This document shows, piece after piece, positions 34,115 to 45,958 of a stretch of 64,000 nt of DNA. The notes beneath the pieces are model-generated. The model saw only the letters and a list, made by a program, of their open reading frames with translations, was not told where the DNA came from and searched no databases. The stretch's first letter is position 1; the number at the start of each line of letters is the position of its first letter. Source of the stretch: Gonocerus acuteangulatus (lineage: Eukaryota; Arthropoda; Insecta; Hemiptera; Coreidae); contig OX328123.1 of NCBI GenBank assembly GCA_946811695.1, positions 149,999,729 through 150,063,728 on the forward strand. The letters are read 5' to 3'. Made by a program: the position numbers and the translations under genes.

Positions 34115-34223
34115 AACACTAGGGAATATGCCAAAGAACTCGGAATAGGAGCCCCGACAGTTTCAAGACATTTGAAGGAAATCGACAAATCCAAAACTGA
34201 CATTTCATACGGTACAGCCTGAT
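34115..34223 (+). pseudogene. Mariner transposase HTH fragment carried in HLE1
   Basis: The plus strand encodes NTREYAKELG-like residues (here TLGNMPKNSE in the broken frame and, one frame over, REYAKELGIGAPTVSRHLK) followed by [14 protein letters not shown] and a stop. It matches 46160-46265 of the fuller mariner relic on the other strand. Carried at the same place in the sister copy (39540-39652), so it was present before that duplication. Confidence 0.7.
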
Positions 34224-35326
34224 ATATTTTTAACAAAGAATTGCTTTTCTTATTTTAATTAATCTGTTTTATTGTAAAATACATTATCCTACTATAACCA
34301 ATGAAAAAACAACAAGGAATAAAAACAAACAAGAAGAACCGTTCGAATAAACGAAATCAATTACTTCAAAGTTTAAGCACTTATTTCTCCGATTGACATA
34401 GCCTAATCAAAAATTGTTTCAGAATCTTTTTTGTAGAACATTTAGTAAGCTTTCGCATGGTAATCCTCCGTTTACCAATATTCCTAACCGTCTTCGAGAT
34501 ATTAGGGAATGTATACGAAGTTCCCAAAACATTTCATGTCTGTTAATAAAATATTTTATTCTAACCCTTCCTTAACTCCAAACGTAACCAAAATTTTAAC
34601 ATATTAGTGTTGATAAAACTCAAACATGCAGAAAATGTTTCAACTGAATCCAATAAATTTAAGTATCAAAATCAAAGACAAAAAGAACAGTTCGAATAAG
34701 CGAAATCAATTACTTTAAAGTTTTAAGCACTTATTTCTCCGATTGACATCGCCTAATCAAAACTTTCATTAGAACCTTTTTTGTAGAGCACTTAGTAAGC
34801 TTTCTAATGGTATTCTTCCGTTTCCCAAATTCTCAACCTTTTTCGAGATATTAAGGAAAGTATACAAAGTTACCAAAACTTTTTTATGTCTGTTAATAAA
34901 ATATATTATTCTAACCCTTCCTTAACTCCAAACGCAACCAAAATTTCAACATATTAGTTTTTATGAAAGTAGAACATGCAGTAAATGTTTCAACTGAATC
35001 CCATGATTCTAAGTACCCAAACCAAAAACGGCATTCAAAAATTATTTTTTCAGTTTTCTCGAAAACGGTTATAGCTATCGCTTTGAAAATGGTTCCATTC
35101 GTTTTCCTAGCCCAAGAAGCCTATAAAACTAGTACTTACAAGCTTATGAACTCAAAAACGTAAGCGTTAGGATTTTTTTTGCGCGAATTTCGCCCAAAAC
35201 GCCATCTTCCAGTGGGCGGATTTTGCTGGTTAACGAACTTGACCTTTCAAATCGGGCGACAGATTTTTGTACCAACTTTCATCAAAATCGGACCATTAGG
35301 GAGGCCAGAAATCCGCGAACAGACCA

Positions 35327-35342
35327 ATATATATATATATAA

Positions 35343-35402
<60 letters not shown>
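35327..35402. repeat. TA microsatellite in HLE1
   Basis: TA units with one AAATAAAT interruption. Confidence 0.95.
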
Positions 35403-35405
<3 letters not shown>

Positions 35406-35544
35406 AATTTTAACCACCGTTATTTTCGGTCTCTAGGGGTTCTGAAACGCGAAATTTTCTAGTCGGCACTTCCGGATTGTTTCATTGTATCAACCTCATA
35501 AGCGGGGTTCCTCCCTATCGGGGAAGGAGGAACCGCGCTAAAAA

Positions 35545-36590
35545 TCGTAACGCTTACGTTTTTGAGTTTATAAGCTTGTAAGTACTCGTTTTATAGGCTT
35601 CTTGGGCTAGGAAAACAAATGAAACCATTTTCAAGGCGATAGCTTTAACCGTTTTCGAGAAAACTGAAAAAATAGTTTTTGAATACCGTTTTTGGTTTTG
35701 GTACTTAGAATCATGGGATTCAGTTGAAACATTTTTTGCATGTTTTAATTTCATTAAAACTAACATGGTCAACTTTTCTTTACGTTTGGAGTTAAGGAAG
35801 GGTTAGAATAAAATATTTTATTAACAGACATAAAACGTTTTGGTAACTTTGTATACTTTCCTTAATATCTCGAAAAAGGTTGAGAATCTTGGTAAACGGA
35901 AGAAGACCATTAGAAAGCTTACTAAGTGCTCTACAAAAAAGGTTCTGATGAATGTTTTGATTAGGCGATGTCAATCGGAGAAATAAGTGCTTAAAACTTT
36001 AAAGTAATTGATTTCGCTTATTCGAACTGTTCTTTTTGTCTTTGATTTTGGTACTTAGAATCATGGGATTCAGTTGAAACATTTTCTGCATGTTTGAATT
36101 TTATCAAAACTAATATGTTTAAAATTTGGTTACGTTTGAAGTAAAGGAAGGATTAAAATAAAATATTTCATTTTTAGTCATGAAAAGTTTTGGGAACTTG
36201 TATATTTCCATTAATATCACGTAAACGATTCGGAATCTTGGCAAGCAAAAGATTACCATTCGAAAGGTTACTAAATTCTCTACAAAAATGTTTTGCGATG
36301 GGATGGTCATATTTGGAGAAATAAGTGCTTAAAACATATGTAATTTCGTTTATTTGAACGAATCTTTTTGTGTGTTTCCTACAGTATTTTTCACTGCTCG
36401 TTATTTTTGTGATTGCTTATAGTAGTCAAATGTATTATTCAATAAAACAGGATACGTATAAATAGAAACAATATTTTGTTTCAACGGCATCTTGGAATTC
36501 GAAGATGCCCTATGAATATCTAGATTACTGTACTGGTGTTGATTTCCTTATTTAGAATTGTTTTTGGTATTCCCTTTTTTCAGCAGTTTT
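35545..36590 (+). mobile_element. HLE1 body, inverted relative to copy C
   Basis: From 35545 (AAATCGTAACGCTTACG) the sequence is the reverse complement of roughly 33945-35170: same GAAAACTGAAAAAATAG, TTCAGTTGAAACATTTT, GAAATAAGTGCTTAAAAC and ATCTAGATTACTGTACTGG blocks in the opposite order. The 5' hairpin and TA tract are absent from this arm. Confidence 0.7.
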
Positions 36591-37235
36591 TATCTATTTA
36601 TTAATTTTTTTGTTTAAATTCATTGAACAAAATCATAGGAATTCGAAGGTGTGGAGCTAGGAGGCTTAGGGTGGGGGGGGGGGGGCATTTTCCCTGTCCC
36701 CAGGTACCTCCCAGTGTACCCTCGTCATCTGTAAGTCCCTTTCTAGAGTCTTAAAGATAAGCCTCCAAACAACTTTAGGAATGTAGGATTTCTAATTTTT
36801 GCCAGTATCAGAACAGCCGCTCTTTACATACCACAGTGGTACTGACGTACCGGTCTATACTAGTTGCACTCCACACGGTGGTAGTACTTGGTGTATGCCA
36901 CAGCGGATCGCTCATTATAACCTTATTTTATTCGTATTAAATAGATACCTAAAAAAAAATTATTTGTGTATAAGTGTAGCGTTATTGTTATTAGAATAAA
37001 ATATTTTATTAACAGACATGAAATGGTTCGGAATCTTCGTATATTGTCCTTATTTTTTTTATTTCTTTTATGGTGCATCGAAATCTGAGCCATTAGCACC
37101 ATTTTTTCCTTATGAGCTTATATAATACTTAGATTTAGCTAGCGACAATATTTTACACCGCAATTAAAGTGACTTGCTCTCCTTACAAATATAATATTTA
37201 TATTATAATATAAACATAAAACATTAATTTGTCTG
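36591..37235. other. Mosaic stretch with HLE1 and SINE A scraps
   Basis: Includes a G run at 36673-36685, an HLE1 body scrap (GAATAAAATATTTTATTAAC at 36992) and a SINE A tail fragment on the minus strand (GGTGCATCGAAATCTGAGCC at 37073). No supported gene. Confidence 0.4.
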
Positions 37236-37839
37236 AAAAAAAAGTCCAACCCGCAGGAACTGCATCATCTTAGCGCGGTTCCGTTCTTATCTCGAGTGCG
37301 ATTAGTGAAGGAATATAGCAGCTATCGGCAGGTACTAGCACCATTTTCCCCCCTTAATATCTTCAAAACAGTGGGAAGTACGATATAACCATTCAAAAGC
37401 TTACTAAATTCTCTACAAAGAAGATTCTGAAGCAAATTTCGATGGGTCAATATCAGTCGGAGAAGTAAGTGCTTAAAACTACGAAAGTTTTAGTTTTGTT
37501 ATTTTAAACGGGTTTTTGTCACTGTTTACCTCACTTTTGTTTTTTAAGTTTATTTAAAGGTGGAATGAGTATTTCATTAAAGCTGAGAAAATAAGAATCA
37601 TATTGGTAATAGAGTTTTCTTAGAGTGAGCGTCGCGATGACGGGAGAGTCCCATCCGTTTAGAAAACTGTCAGTTTCCATATGTGGCGCTTTAAGCTTCC
37701 TTCTTTTTGAGATTTTATTTTATATTTTTAACGAAAGATCAAAACCTACCGATAGCTCCTACTATTCCTTTACTAATCGCACTTCGGATAAGAACGGAAC
37801 CGCGCTAAGATGATGCAGTTCCTGCGAATCGGACTTTTT
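37236..37839. mobile_element. Foldback element with HLE1 3' ends at both tips
   Basis: About 600 bp. Left tip AAAAAAGTCCAACCCGCAGG ... GCGCGGTTCCGTTCTTATC ... GTGCGATTAGTGAAGGAATA is repeated in reverse complement at the right tip (37750-37839). The interior has HLE1 body words on the plus strand (AAGCTTACTAAATTCTCTAC). The terminal module is therefore used here as a long TIR. Confidence 0.65.
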
Positions 37840-37928
37840 ATAAGTTTCATGTCGGAAAAAACAAGGCGTAAAATAAGGAAAAAAGTCCGACTCGCAGGAA
37901 CTGCAGCATCTTAGCGCGGTTCCGTTCA
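37794..37928. repeat. 135-bp palindrome of two HLE1 3' ends
   Basis: GAACGGAACCGCGCTAAGAT ... CGGACTTTTT, a 45-bp spacer, then AAAAAGTCCG ... ATCTTAGCGCGGTTCCGTTC. It is formed by the right tip of the foldback element and the 3' end of the next HLE1 copy. Confidence 0.8.
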
Positions 37929-38173
37929 TGTCCCTAGTGCCATTTGATAAGCTTAGAAAAGAAATAAACTTATTTTTTTTATATATCTCGTGAAAATTGT
38001 CAAAATCCTCTCGAACATCTCGAATAAAAGTGATATTAAGGTGTCAGGGACACCGACAGTAGCTAACTTTTACACAGAAGCGGAAATTACAGAATCTGGC
38101 TCTCATTCTAAAGCAAAGGTCTATAAATCAATAGAAAATATGCCTAATAAAGCCTTTCTAGTGGATACAGAAG

Positions 38174-38422
38174 CATGGGCGTATATGGGGGGGGGCTGAG
38201 GGGGCTGCAGCCCCTCCCGAAATTTTGAATTGATGATAAAAACTTCTCGTAAAACCCTTAAAAATAAATTAAATAAGATCACTTAGTTCATAAAACATAT
38301 TTTATTTTACGTGTAATAGCGTTTTAGTTGCCTAAAACTATTCCAAGCTCTAAATATTTAGTATTCCATACCCTGGAATTGGTCTCAGCCCCCCACCGAA
38401 ATTGTTTTTATATACGCCCATG
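38174..38422 (+). mobile_element. hAT-type MITE (GGGCGTATATA family), copy 7
   Basis: CATGGGCGTATATGGGG to TATACGCCCATG; perfect duplication TACAGAAG at 38166-38173 and 38423-38430. Same locus as copy 6. Confidence 0.92.
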
Positions 38423-39539
38423 TACAGAAGGATCAAGAAGAAGTACACAAGATTGAGAAGAATACCCTGCCTAATATAGCCTATATAGAATAATATGCCG
38501 AATAAAACCTATCTAGTTAATACACAAGGACAAATAAAAGTCTTGACGAATAACAAGTCAAGAAAAAAAAACTTTATTTAACAAAATAAAACAAAGTTTA
38601 GTTGCCCAACTAAAATAGAATAATATACCTAATTAAGTCTATGGAGTAGACACAAATGGACCAAAAACAAGTCTTGTGGAATATTGTTTTTTTTTCTAAT
38701 TAAATACTTTTTATCAATATTTAGTACATAACATTTGTTGAAAACTATTGATTGCTAATTGATGAATCGGTTTACAACTAAGTAGTCTTTATGAATATTT
38801 AGTATATAACCTATGTTTGGATCTGTGTTTTTGGGGTGCTCTCCGCCTAGGCTTTGTCTTTGTGTCGGCAGATACCTGGGGTATATTTACAGATCTTGAG
38901 GATTAACTCTTAGCAGGTAAATTTCCTGCGGACCTTCCTCGGGCATTGAACCGCCATATTCGCTCATAGTAACCGTTTTGAAGTTTATTTTTTGGATTTA
39001 GGACTTAATATACATATGTAGACTAAATCATAGCAAGAAGTAATCCTCCGTCGTCGGTTCTTAACTATGTAGACTCGCTAATGTTATCCAATCTTAGATA
39101 CATCGTATTTTAAATCCACAGCAAAAACACGACATTTCATCAGAATCCCCTGCTGAATAAAACTTATATAGAATAATATGCAAAATAAAGCCTATCTAGT
39201 GGATAAAAATAGAGGAAAAAAGCCGTTCGTGGTGGTAGAAAATCTTAAAAGTATTTCGCTCAGAAATCTCCGAAATATTGTCACTAATTTTACGTATCCT
39301 GTTTTATAGCCAAATAGATTTATATTCTATAATCAATAAGAAAAACCTACTAACAATAAAAAACTATGGGTAACAGATGAAAATAGGGAATACCAAGAAT
39401 AATTGTAAAGAACGAAATCAACACCAGTACTGTAATCTAGATATTCATACGGCATCTTCGAATTCTAACAAACAAAATATTGATTCTAATTATACGTATC
39501 CTGTTTTATTGACAAATACATTTGACTACTATAAGCAAT

Positions 39540-39652
39540 TAAAAACACTAGGGAATATGCCAAAGAACTCGGAATAGGAGCCTCGACAGTTTCAAGACAT
39601 TTGAAGGAAATCGACAAATCCAAAACTGACATTTCATACGGTACAGCCTGAT
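39540..39652 (+). pseudogene. Mariner transposase HTH fragment carried in HLE1, second copy
   Basis: Nearly identical to 34115-34223, with the same ends and the same GGTACAGCCTGATA junction into AT-rich HLE1 sequence. Confidence 0.7.
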
Positions 39653-40752
39653 ATATTTTTAACAATGAATTGCTTTTCTTATTTTAATTAATCTGTTTTA
39701 TTGTCAAATACATTATCCTACTATAACCAATGAAAAAACAACAAGGAATAAAAACAAACAAGAAGAACCGTTCGAATAAACGAAATCAATTACTTCAAAG
39801 TTTAAGCACTTATTTCTCTGATTGACATAGCCTAATCAAAAATTGTTTCAGAATCTTTTTTGTAGAACATTTAGTAAGCTTTCGAATGGTAACCCTCCGT
39901 TTACCAATATTCCTAACCGTCTTCGAGATATCAGGGAATGTATACGAAGTTCCCAAAACATTTCATGTCTGTTAATAAAATATTTTATTCTAATCCTTCC
40001 TTAGCTCCAAACGTAACCGAAATTTTAACATATTAGTGTTGATTAAATTCAAACATGCAGAAAATGTTTCAACTGAATCCCATAATTTTAAGTATCAAAA
40101 TCAAAGACAAAAAGAACAGTTCGAATAAGCGAAATCAATTACTTTAAAGTTTTAAGCACTTATTTCTCCGATTGACATCGCCTAATCCAAACTTTCATTA
40201 GAACCTTTTTTGTAGAGCATTTAGTAAGCTTTCCAATGGTACTCTTCCGTTTCCAAAGATTCTTAACCTTTTTCGAGATATTAGGGAAAGTATACAAAGT
40301 TACCAAAACTTTTTTATGTCTGTTAATAAAATATTTTATTCTAACCCTTCCTTAACTCCAAACGCAACCAAAATTTCAAGATATTAGTTTTAATGAAAGT
40401 AGAAGATGCAGTAAATGTTTCAACTGAATCCCATGATTCTAAGTACCCAAACCAAAAACGGCATTCAAAAATTATTTTTTCAGTTTTCTCGAAAACGGTT
40501 AAAGCTATCGCCTTGAAAATGGTTTCATTCGTTTTCCTAGCCCAAGAAGCCTATGAAACGAGTACTTACAAGCTTATGAACTCAAAAACGTAAGCGTTAC
40601 GAATTTTTTTGCGCGAATTTCGCCCCAAACGCCATCTTCCAGTGGGCGGATTTTGCTGGTTAACGAACTTGACCTTTCAAATTGGACGACAGATTTTTGT
40701 ACCAAATTTCATCAAAATCGGACCATCAGGGAAGCCAGAAATGAGCGAACAG

Positions 40753-40755
<3 letters not shown>

Positions 40756-40803
<48 letters not shown>

Positions 40804-40829
40804 TATACATATATATATATATATATATA
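40756..40829. repeat. TA microsatellite in HLE1
   Basis: TA units with an AAATAAATATATACA interruption. Confidence 0.95.
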
Positions 40830-41115
40830 CAAATTTGAACCACCGTTATTTTCGGTCTCTAGGGGTTCTGAAACGCGAAATTTTCTTGTCGGCACTTCCG
40901 GATTGTTTCATTGTATCAACCTTATAAGCGGGGTTCCTCCCTATGGGGGAGGGAGGAACCGCGCTAAAATGTTAGGTGCCCTAAATAAGTTAGGATGATG
41001 CAGTTCCTGCGAATCCTATTAGTTTTGTTTAAATATCAATAGAAGAAGTTAATCTGTACATATAATAAAATTCTAACGGATCGTTGTTTATAAATGGATG
41101 ATATATGGGGAAAAT

Positions 41116-41279
41116 GGGGTCTCCCGTGGTCTAATGGCTAGCGCCTTGGATTCATAAGCGGGAGATGGTGGGTTCGATTCCCAAACCTCCGGCAGGAATT
41201 TTATCATCCCACGGCTCGCTGGTAAAATTATTCGCTGCACCCTGGATGTCGGCGCTAATGACCTAGATGTAGATGCGCC

Positions 41280-41343
<64 letters not shown>
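41116..41343 (+). mobile_element. SINE A, complete copy with a long A tail
   Basis: GGGGTCTCCCGTGGTCTAAT head, GGTTCGATTCCCAAACC box B, tail GATGTAGATGCGCCGT followed by about 60 A. Target duplication ATGGGGAAAAT at 41105-41115 and 41344-41354. The long uninterrupted A tail suggests a young insertion. Confidence 0.92.
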
Positions 41344-41347
<4 letters not shown>

Positions 41348-41354
41348 GGAAAAT

Positions 41355-42004
41355 ACTATTGAGGCATTTATCAACGCAATAGTATCCAAAACAATGATTT
41401 TTGGAATTTTTGTCGGTTTGTCTGTATGTCATCTGTCTTTCATACATTTTATACACACTAGGGTTTAACAATCCCTAATGGGTCAGCTTACTGGCTCTGT
41501 CACGTTTTACAATCCCAGCAGCCTGTATGCTTGATCCCCGATGGCTATACGTCAAATATCGTGTATAGAGAAGCATAACTGTAAAGTAGACTTTTTTTAA
41601 ATGCCCTTACGACGGTGTTTATAATCCAAAATAAACTAAAATATATACCGAAAATTGCGGGCACAGGTAGTCTTGAATAAAAATTAACTCTGTTCTTCGT
41701 ATGAAAATTGTCATTAATTTTCCTGCAAGGCTGCGTCTAATTAGATTATTTTCTCTTATTCTGTTAGCTGATGATAGCTGAGTCGATAAGAATGTAATTG
41801 GAGTGGGACAATCATGATCCACATGTTCAAAGCCACGGAGTACTACCGCACGCTCGTAAGTAAATAGTTTCTAATTGCTGAGAGGTTGTAAAGAACGGGA
41901 AATAGGATCTCCGTGTTCACAGTTATTGCACTAACTAGGAGGTTATTCAACAGAACATTGTAATAGGAAATAGATTCTTTGAGAGGAAATCTTTGACAGT
42001 AAGG
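41355..42004. other. Unassigned stretch
   Basis: The minus frame 41619-41822 has no recognisable motif. No repeat partner in the window. Confidence 0.3.
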
Positions 42005-43795
42005 ACTGGGAAGGTAGATGTAGTCACGACGATTCGGTCGTGGTATCTTACTAAAACTACATTTTTTGTTAGAAAATGCGTTTTGTTTATGCCAAACCGT
42101 CACACAGTGGTAAAAAACCGTCCAAAACCGCTCAAAACTCAATAACATTTGATATTGTTGATTTAGAAACCTGGAATTACAATATTTCAACTAGGACACG
42201 ATTTTTCACTCGGATCACTTCAGACAATTTTTTGCAGTCAACACTGACTTCGGTAGTGCAAAAAAAATCCATCTTCGATTTGATTCCAATGTTTACATAG
42301 AGATAACGCGCGTCTGTCTTACCGAGTTCGTTCACCTCGAGCACCGAAGTAGGCAGGTTTATGCAGCTAATTTCAGTCTGGGCTCTTTCTATACATGCCC
42401 ACGGAATATTTAAGCCCGAAATTAGAGAGACGCAAAAGCTATATGACAAAACGAAATTTGATACGTGTATTTTTTTTACTTTTTCAGTATCCCCGTCCAT
42501 GAAGGCGATTCGAAAAATACAAAAATATTTATTTTGCCCTTCGAACATCCCATTAATACAAGAAAAACATGCGTCAACGTTATCGGTCTGAAAAAGTAAA
42601 GTGGAACGATTTTGGTACATGAAGATTTGGGAAATTTTCTTCGTTTCTAGTACTTTAATGATTAACCACCGTCCTGCAATCAACGGTGGAGGCCTAAATC
42701 TCAAGAAATGGCATTCTCACGAGGTATTTAACATATATTTTATTTTGGGTTCGGAGAAAATACTTCAAAAAATCAAGTTTTGTGCGCTTTTTGACTATTC
42801 TTGACCACTGTGCGTCGGCTTGATATCCAAGCCTTGATGAGGGCTGTAAAACAAGGAGAACAGAATTACTAATAATTATTAGTAATTCTATATTATATAA
42901 ATTATAATTTATATATTATAATTATATAAATTATAATTTATATATAGTTGAAAGGAAAGGAAGACTGTATGCATACAAGAGAATGTATGATACATATGGT
43001 AAATGTTGCATTAAAGGAAGATTGATACAGAGTTAAAACTTAAAATATTGCATATAAACATCTGGACCTCTGTGATCAAGGGGTCTAATTAATGAACTCA
43101 ATATTTTGGGGGAAATGGATTCAAAATTGAACATAATAGCAAATACTAGATTATTACAGTTCTCATCATACCAGACGAATCATCAGGTCCCTAGCTGTTT
43201 ATTATCGATGTTACATAGAAGGTACACCATCTGGTTTATGATTAATATGCAAATGAATTGAAGAATCTGAACATAGACCCCTTAATTGCCTTCTGATCTT
43301 ACAAAAGTGACAATACTCGAGAGAAAACAAGCTAAGTAACAGTCAATAAAATAACTCGGGCCTCTTTACTACCCACAAGATTATGGTTTTCACAACCTAT
43401 TCCTGTATCTAACTATTTTTTTTTTTAAATATGTCACTCAGACCCCTTGACTTCTCAAGGCCCTCATACAAAATAAATAAATCCAGAACGATAAGTAGCT
43501 TACTCATGAGAAGAGGTATTTTTAAGTTTTAAATCTGTACCAATCTACATTTAATTTAAGCTCTAGCTATAACACACATTTTCCATAAGTATCATTCGTC
43601 TTCATCTGCGTATAATTTTTTCTTCTTCATTTTTACGTGAATTAGTATTAACTCTATACTCCTTATTTTAAAGCCTTGATGAAGGCTTGAATTTCAAACC
43701 GAAACTTCGGCATGCTCATATAAAAAATGTATTTTTATTAAGACACTATACGACCGAACCCTGACAAAAACTACCTTTGGAAATCAGAGGCCAAG
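42005..43795. mobile_element. Possible element bounded by family Y arms, with a long two-strand open region
   Basis: The left edge (GGTAGATGTAGTCACGACG then ATTCGGTCGTGGTATC and ACTAAAACTACATTTTT) matches the left arm of the family Y element at 52468. The right edge holds CTTGATGAAGGCTTGAATTT then CAAACCGAAAC and, in complement, ACACTATACGACCGAACCC. An internal family Y core scrap lies at 42811-42850. Between 42076 and 42804 plus frame 1 has only a few stops (near 42298-42306 and 42592), and the minus strand has a 175-codon frame (42177-42704). I recognise neither product. Confidence 0.4.
42177..42704 (-). CDS. Unrecognised 175-codon open frame
   Basis: Longest frame of mixed composition in the middle of the window (segments such as NVDACFSCINGMFEGQ and HVSNFVLSYSFCVSLISGLN). 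No known domain is recognised. The opposite strand is also unusually open here (42076-42804), so at most one of the two is likely to be the real ancestral coding strand. No splice or promoter evidence. Confidence 0.25.
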   Translation of the reverse strand: MRFRPPPLIAGRWLIIKVLETKKISQIFMYQNRSTLLFQTDNVDACFSCINGMFEGQNKYFCIFRIAFMDGDTEKVKKIHVSNFVLSYSFCVSLISGLNIPWACIERAQTEISCINLPTSVLEVNELGKTDARYLYVNIGIKSKMDFFCTTEVSVDCKKLSEVIRVKNRVLVEIL

Positions 43796-45362
43796 AATAA
43801 TTGTTTAACAAATTGCGAGTTTACTCAGGACCCAAAGTTCCAAAGGCACAGTAAGGCCGTAATTTCGGGATTAATTCTTCGAACCTCTAGAAGAAACTAC
43901 CAATATGGATGTATAATGTGATAGAAATATGGTGTTTATGGAGGAGATCATTTCCTGGTGAGCGGTAAGGCTTTATTAATTGAGGACTCGTTTACGGAAT
44001 TGAAATAATTAAATTGGTTCTCGAGTCTCCAATTTATATTCCCGACCAAATTCCTCTGCAAGGTGGTTAGTTTAAGCCGCATTCCGGAGCACAGATTTTT
44101 CTCTGGCCGAAAGCTTCAAATATTATTTTACAGAATTAGAAGCAAAAGGCACAGAGACAGGAGTAGAGAGAATATGCTAATCTTGAACCTGCCACAGAAC
44201 AGCCATGGAATAAATATCATTAAATATCAATAAAATATAAAGCTGAATCAATAAACAAACCCGGTTGAAAAGGACAGAAACCCGTTGTCCTTGGATAGGA
44301 ATAATTCATACATTCCTACGCAACCGCCTCCTTAGAGTTGCCCCCACGATGGTGACCATAAAGGCGAGGCTTTTCGATTCTATGAGTCCTACATTCCAGC
44401 CAAGAATAGGCCATGTAATGCATGGGTATTCAACCATTGCAGAAGGTGCGCTTTTCAAACCATTCTCTAAAACTTTCGGAAATATTGGAGTGAGTAGTAG
44501 ATCGGTGCTACTGTGTTTGCTAGACTATACGTCGAAAATCTGAAAGCAAATGGTTCATATTTTCTTCCTTGCTGCAGGCCTTAAACATTGATTGATTTCG
44601 AGTTGTCCTCTAGCGTTTGTCTGTTTGAAAGTATACATTAATATTTACCGATGTACACGTTGTCTCATCAGCGGTCATCAGTTCTAAATGTGTTTCTTCA
44701 CATATGTTCACACACACACTTTCATATCTACTGATGCTTGACGAGTCTCATCAATGGACTTTAGTCTAAAGTAATACCTTCATATTCTCAGACTCATGTC
44801 TTTTGCTTTTAATAGAGCAATATGTGTTTATATTAGCTGATACACAGCTTCTACAAGCTCATGCTCTGCAGCTGACTCCACTCCAAAATATCAACTAAAG
44901 TTGCGGAAATGTCACACACGTTTGTAACACAGACTACTCGAAAGAAGGAAGCCGTTGATCTACAAAAAACGTTATTGTTGTAAAAACAAAATAATATGCA
45001 CCAGTGTTATATAAGGCTTTGCCGCATTTCCCTATTGAACATATTATGCATTTGAGTCTCCTGAAAGTAACAACTTCAAACTGAAATTAATTTTTTTTAT
45101 CATTTCCACGGAATTATTGACAGATGTACAGCGTAATAAATATCCAAATTAAAATTTCTTGTAGACTGCGCCATTGGCTCGAAATCCAAAGGGGGCTTTA
45201 TTTCTAATAGTATGGAAGAAAATACGTACGAGACAAGATGTGGGGAAATTATGAACAACTATTTCAAGAGATAATTTCTTTGATGATAAATTTCCGCTCT
45301 TCTTTTTGTGATTGAATTCGATTTATTTTGCACCATTATCTGTTTACTTGAAAACTTATAAT
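43796..45362. other. Unassigned stretch
   Basis: No repeat partner in the window. The plus frame at 44265-44543 lacks known motifs. This is one of the longest parts of the window without a recognised element. Confidence 0.3.
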
Positions 45363-45370
45363 AACATTTA

Positions 45371-45375
<5 letters not shown>

Positions 45376-45406
<31 letters not shown>

Positions 45407-45569
45407 GGCGCATCTACATCTAGGTCATTAGCGCCGACATCCAGGGTGCAGCGAGGAATTTTACCAGCGAGCCGTGGGATGATGAAATTCCTGCCGGAGG
45501 TTGGGAATCGAACCCACCATCTCCCGCTTATGAATCCAAGGCGCTAGCCATTAGACCACGGGAGACCCC
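45376..45569 (-). mobile_element. SINE A, complete copy
   Basis: Same head, box B and tail as the other copies. Perfect 13-bp duplication AACATTTATTACT at 45363-45375 and 45570-45582. Confidence 0.93.
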
Positions 45570-45958
45570 AACATTTATTACTGTAAGCAATCTTAACCAC
45601 TTCATGAAACAAACACAACATACATTGCAGAATATATCAATACATCCACCATACATAAAATAATATTGATGGAACCTCCATACATAAAAGAGCCATGTAT
45701 AAAATATATTTTTTCGCCAGCATTAATTATTCAATATACTATCCACTGATGGATACACTAAGCAATATTGATAATGGAGGTTTGGGCTACTTGACGGGTC
45801 CAAGAATCCTTAGAAACATACTTTTTTTCGGTTTAATTTTGACGATACTTTCTGAATTAAAAGCACATACTTCATCACTGTTGTTTCTTTAATAATTTTA
45901 ATAAAATGTTTTACTTATAAATTTTATAGAGTGAAATTTTAGTTAATTGTAAACTCAC

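Larger units (their letters stand above)
32448..35544 (-). mobile_element. HLE1 long form, copy C (3.1 kb)
   Basis: Minus-oriented. The 3' end (AAAAAAGTGCGACTCGCAGG at 32448) with hairpin and CTTAGCGCGGTTCC, then a long AT-rich body holding a hAT MITE (32744-32984), a possible old SINE (33370-33540), a mariner transposase fragment (34115-34223), the shared HLE1 body (34320-35300), a TA tract and the 5' hairpin ending GGAACCGCGCTAAAA at 35544. Nearly identical to 37879-40969, with only scattered substitutions and small gaps. Non-autonomous: no Rep/helicase frame is present. Confidence 0.7.
37879..40969 (-). mobile_element. HLE1 long form, copy F (3.1 kb)
   Basis: Sister of 32448-35544, same order: 3' end with hairpin, conserved short frame (37990-38199), hAT MITE, old SINE, mariner fragment, shared body, TA tract (40756-40829 with ATAAATAAATATATAC interruption), 5' hairpin and GGAACCGCGCTAAAA at 40969. 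Differences from copy C are scattered substitutions and a few indels (for example the shorter GACCTTCCTCGGGC stretch near 38930). Confidence 0.7.

Noticed and set aside
34190..34223. Phosphoacetylglucosamine-mutase-like motif (ISYGTA)
   Set aside because: Only six residues resemble the YGTAGFR motif and the next codon is a stop; the fuller copy continues YSLIAES, which does not match.
41116..41200. tRNA gene
   Set aside because: Box A and box B are present, but the sequence is the head of a repeated SINE with a body, tail and target duplications, and the cloverleaf is poor. The same holds for the heads of SINE B and SINE C.
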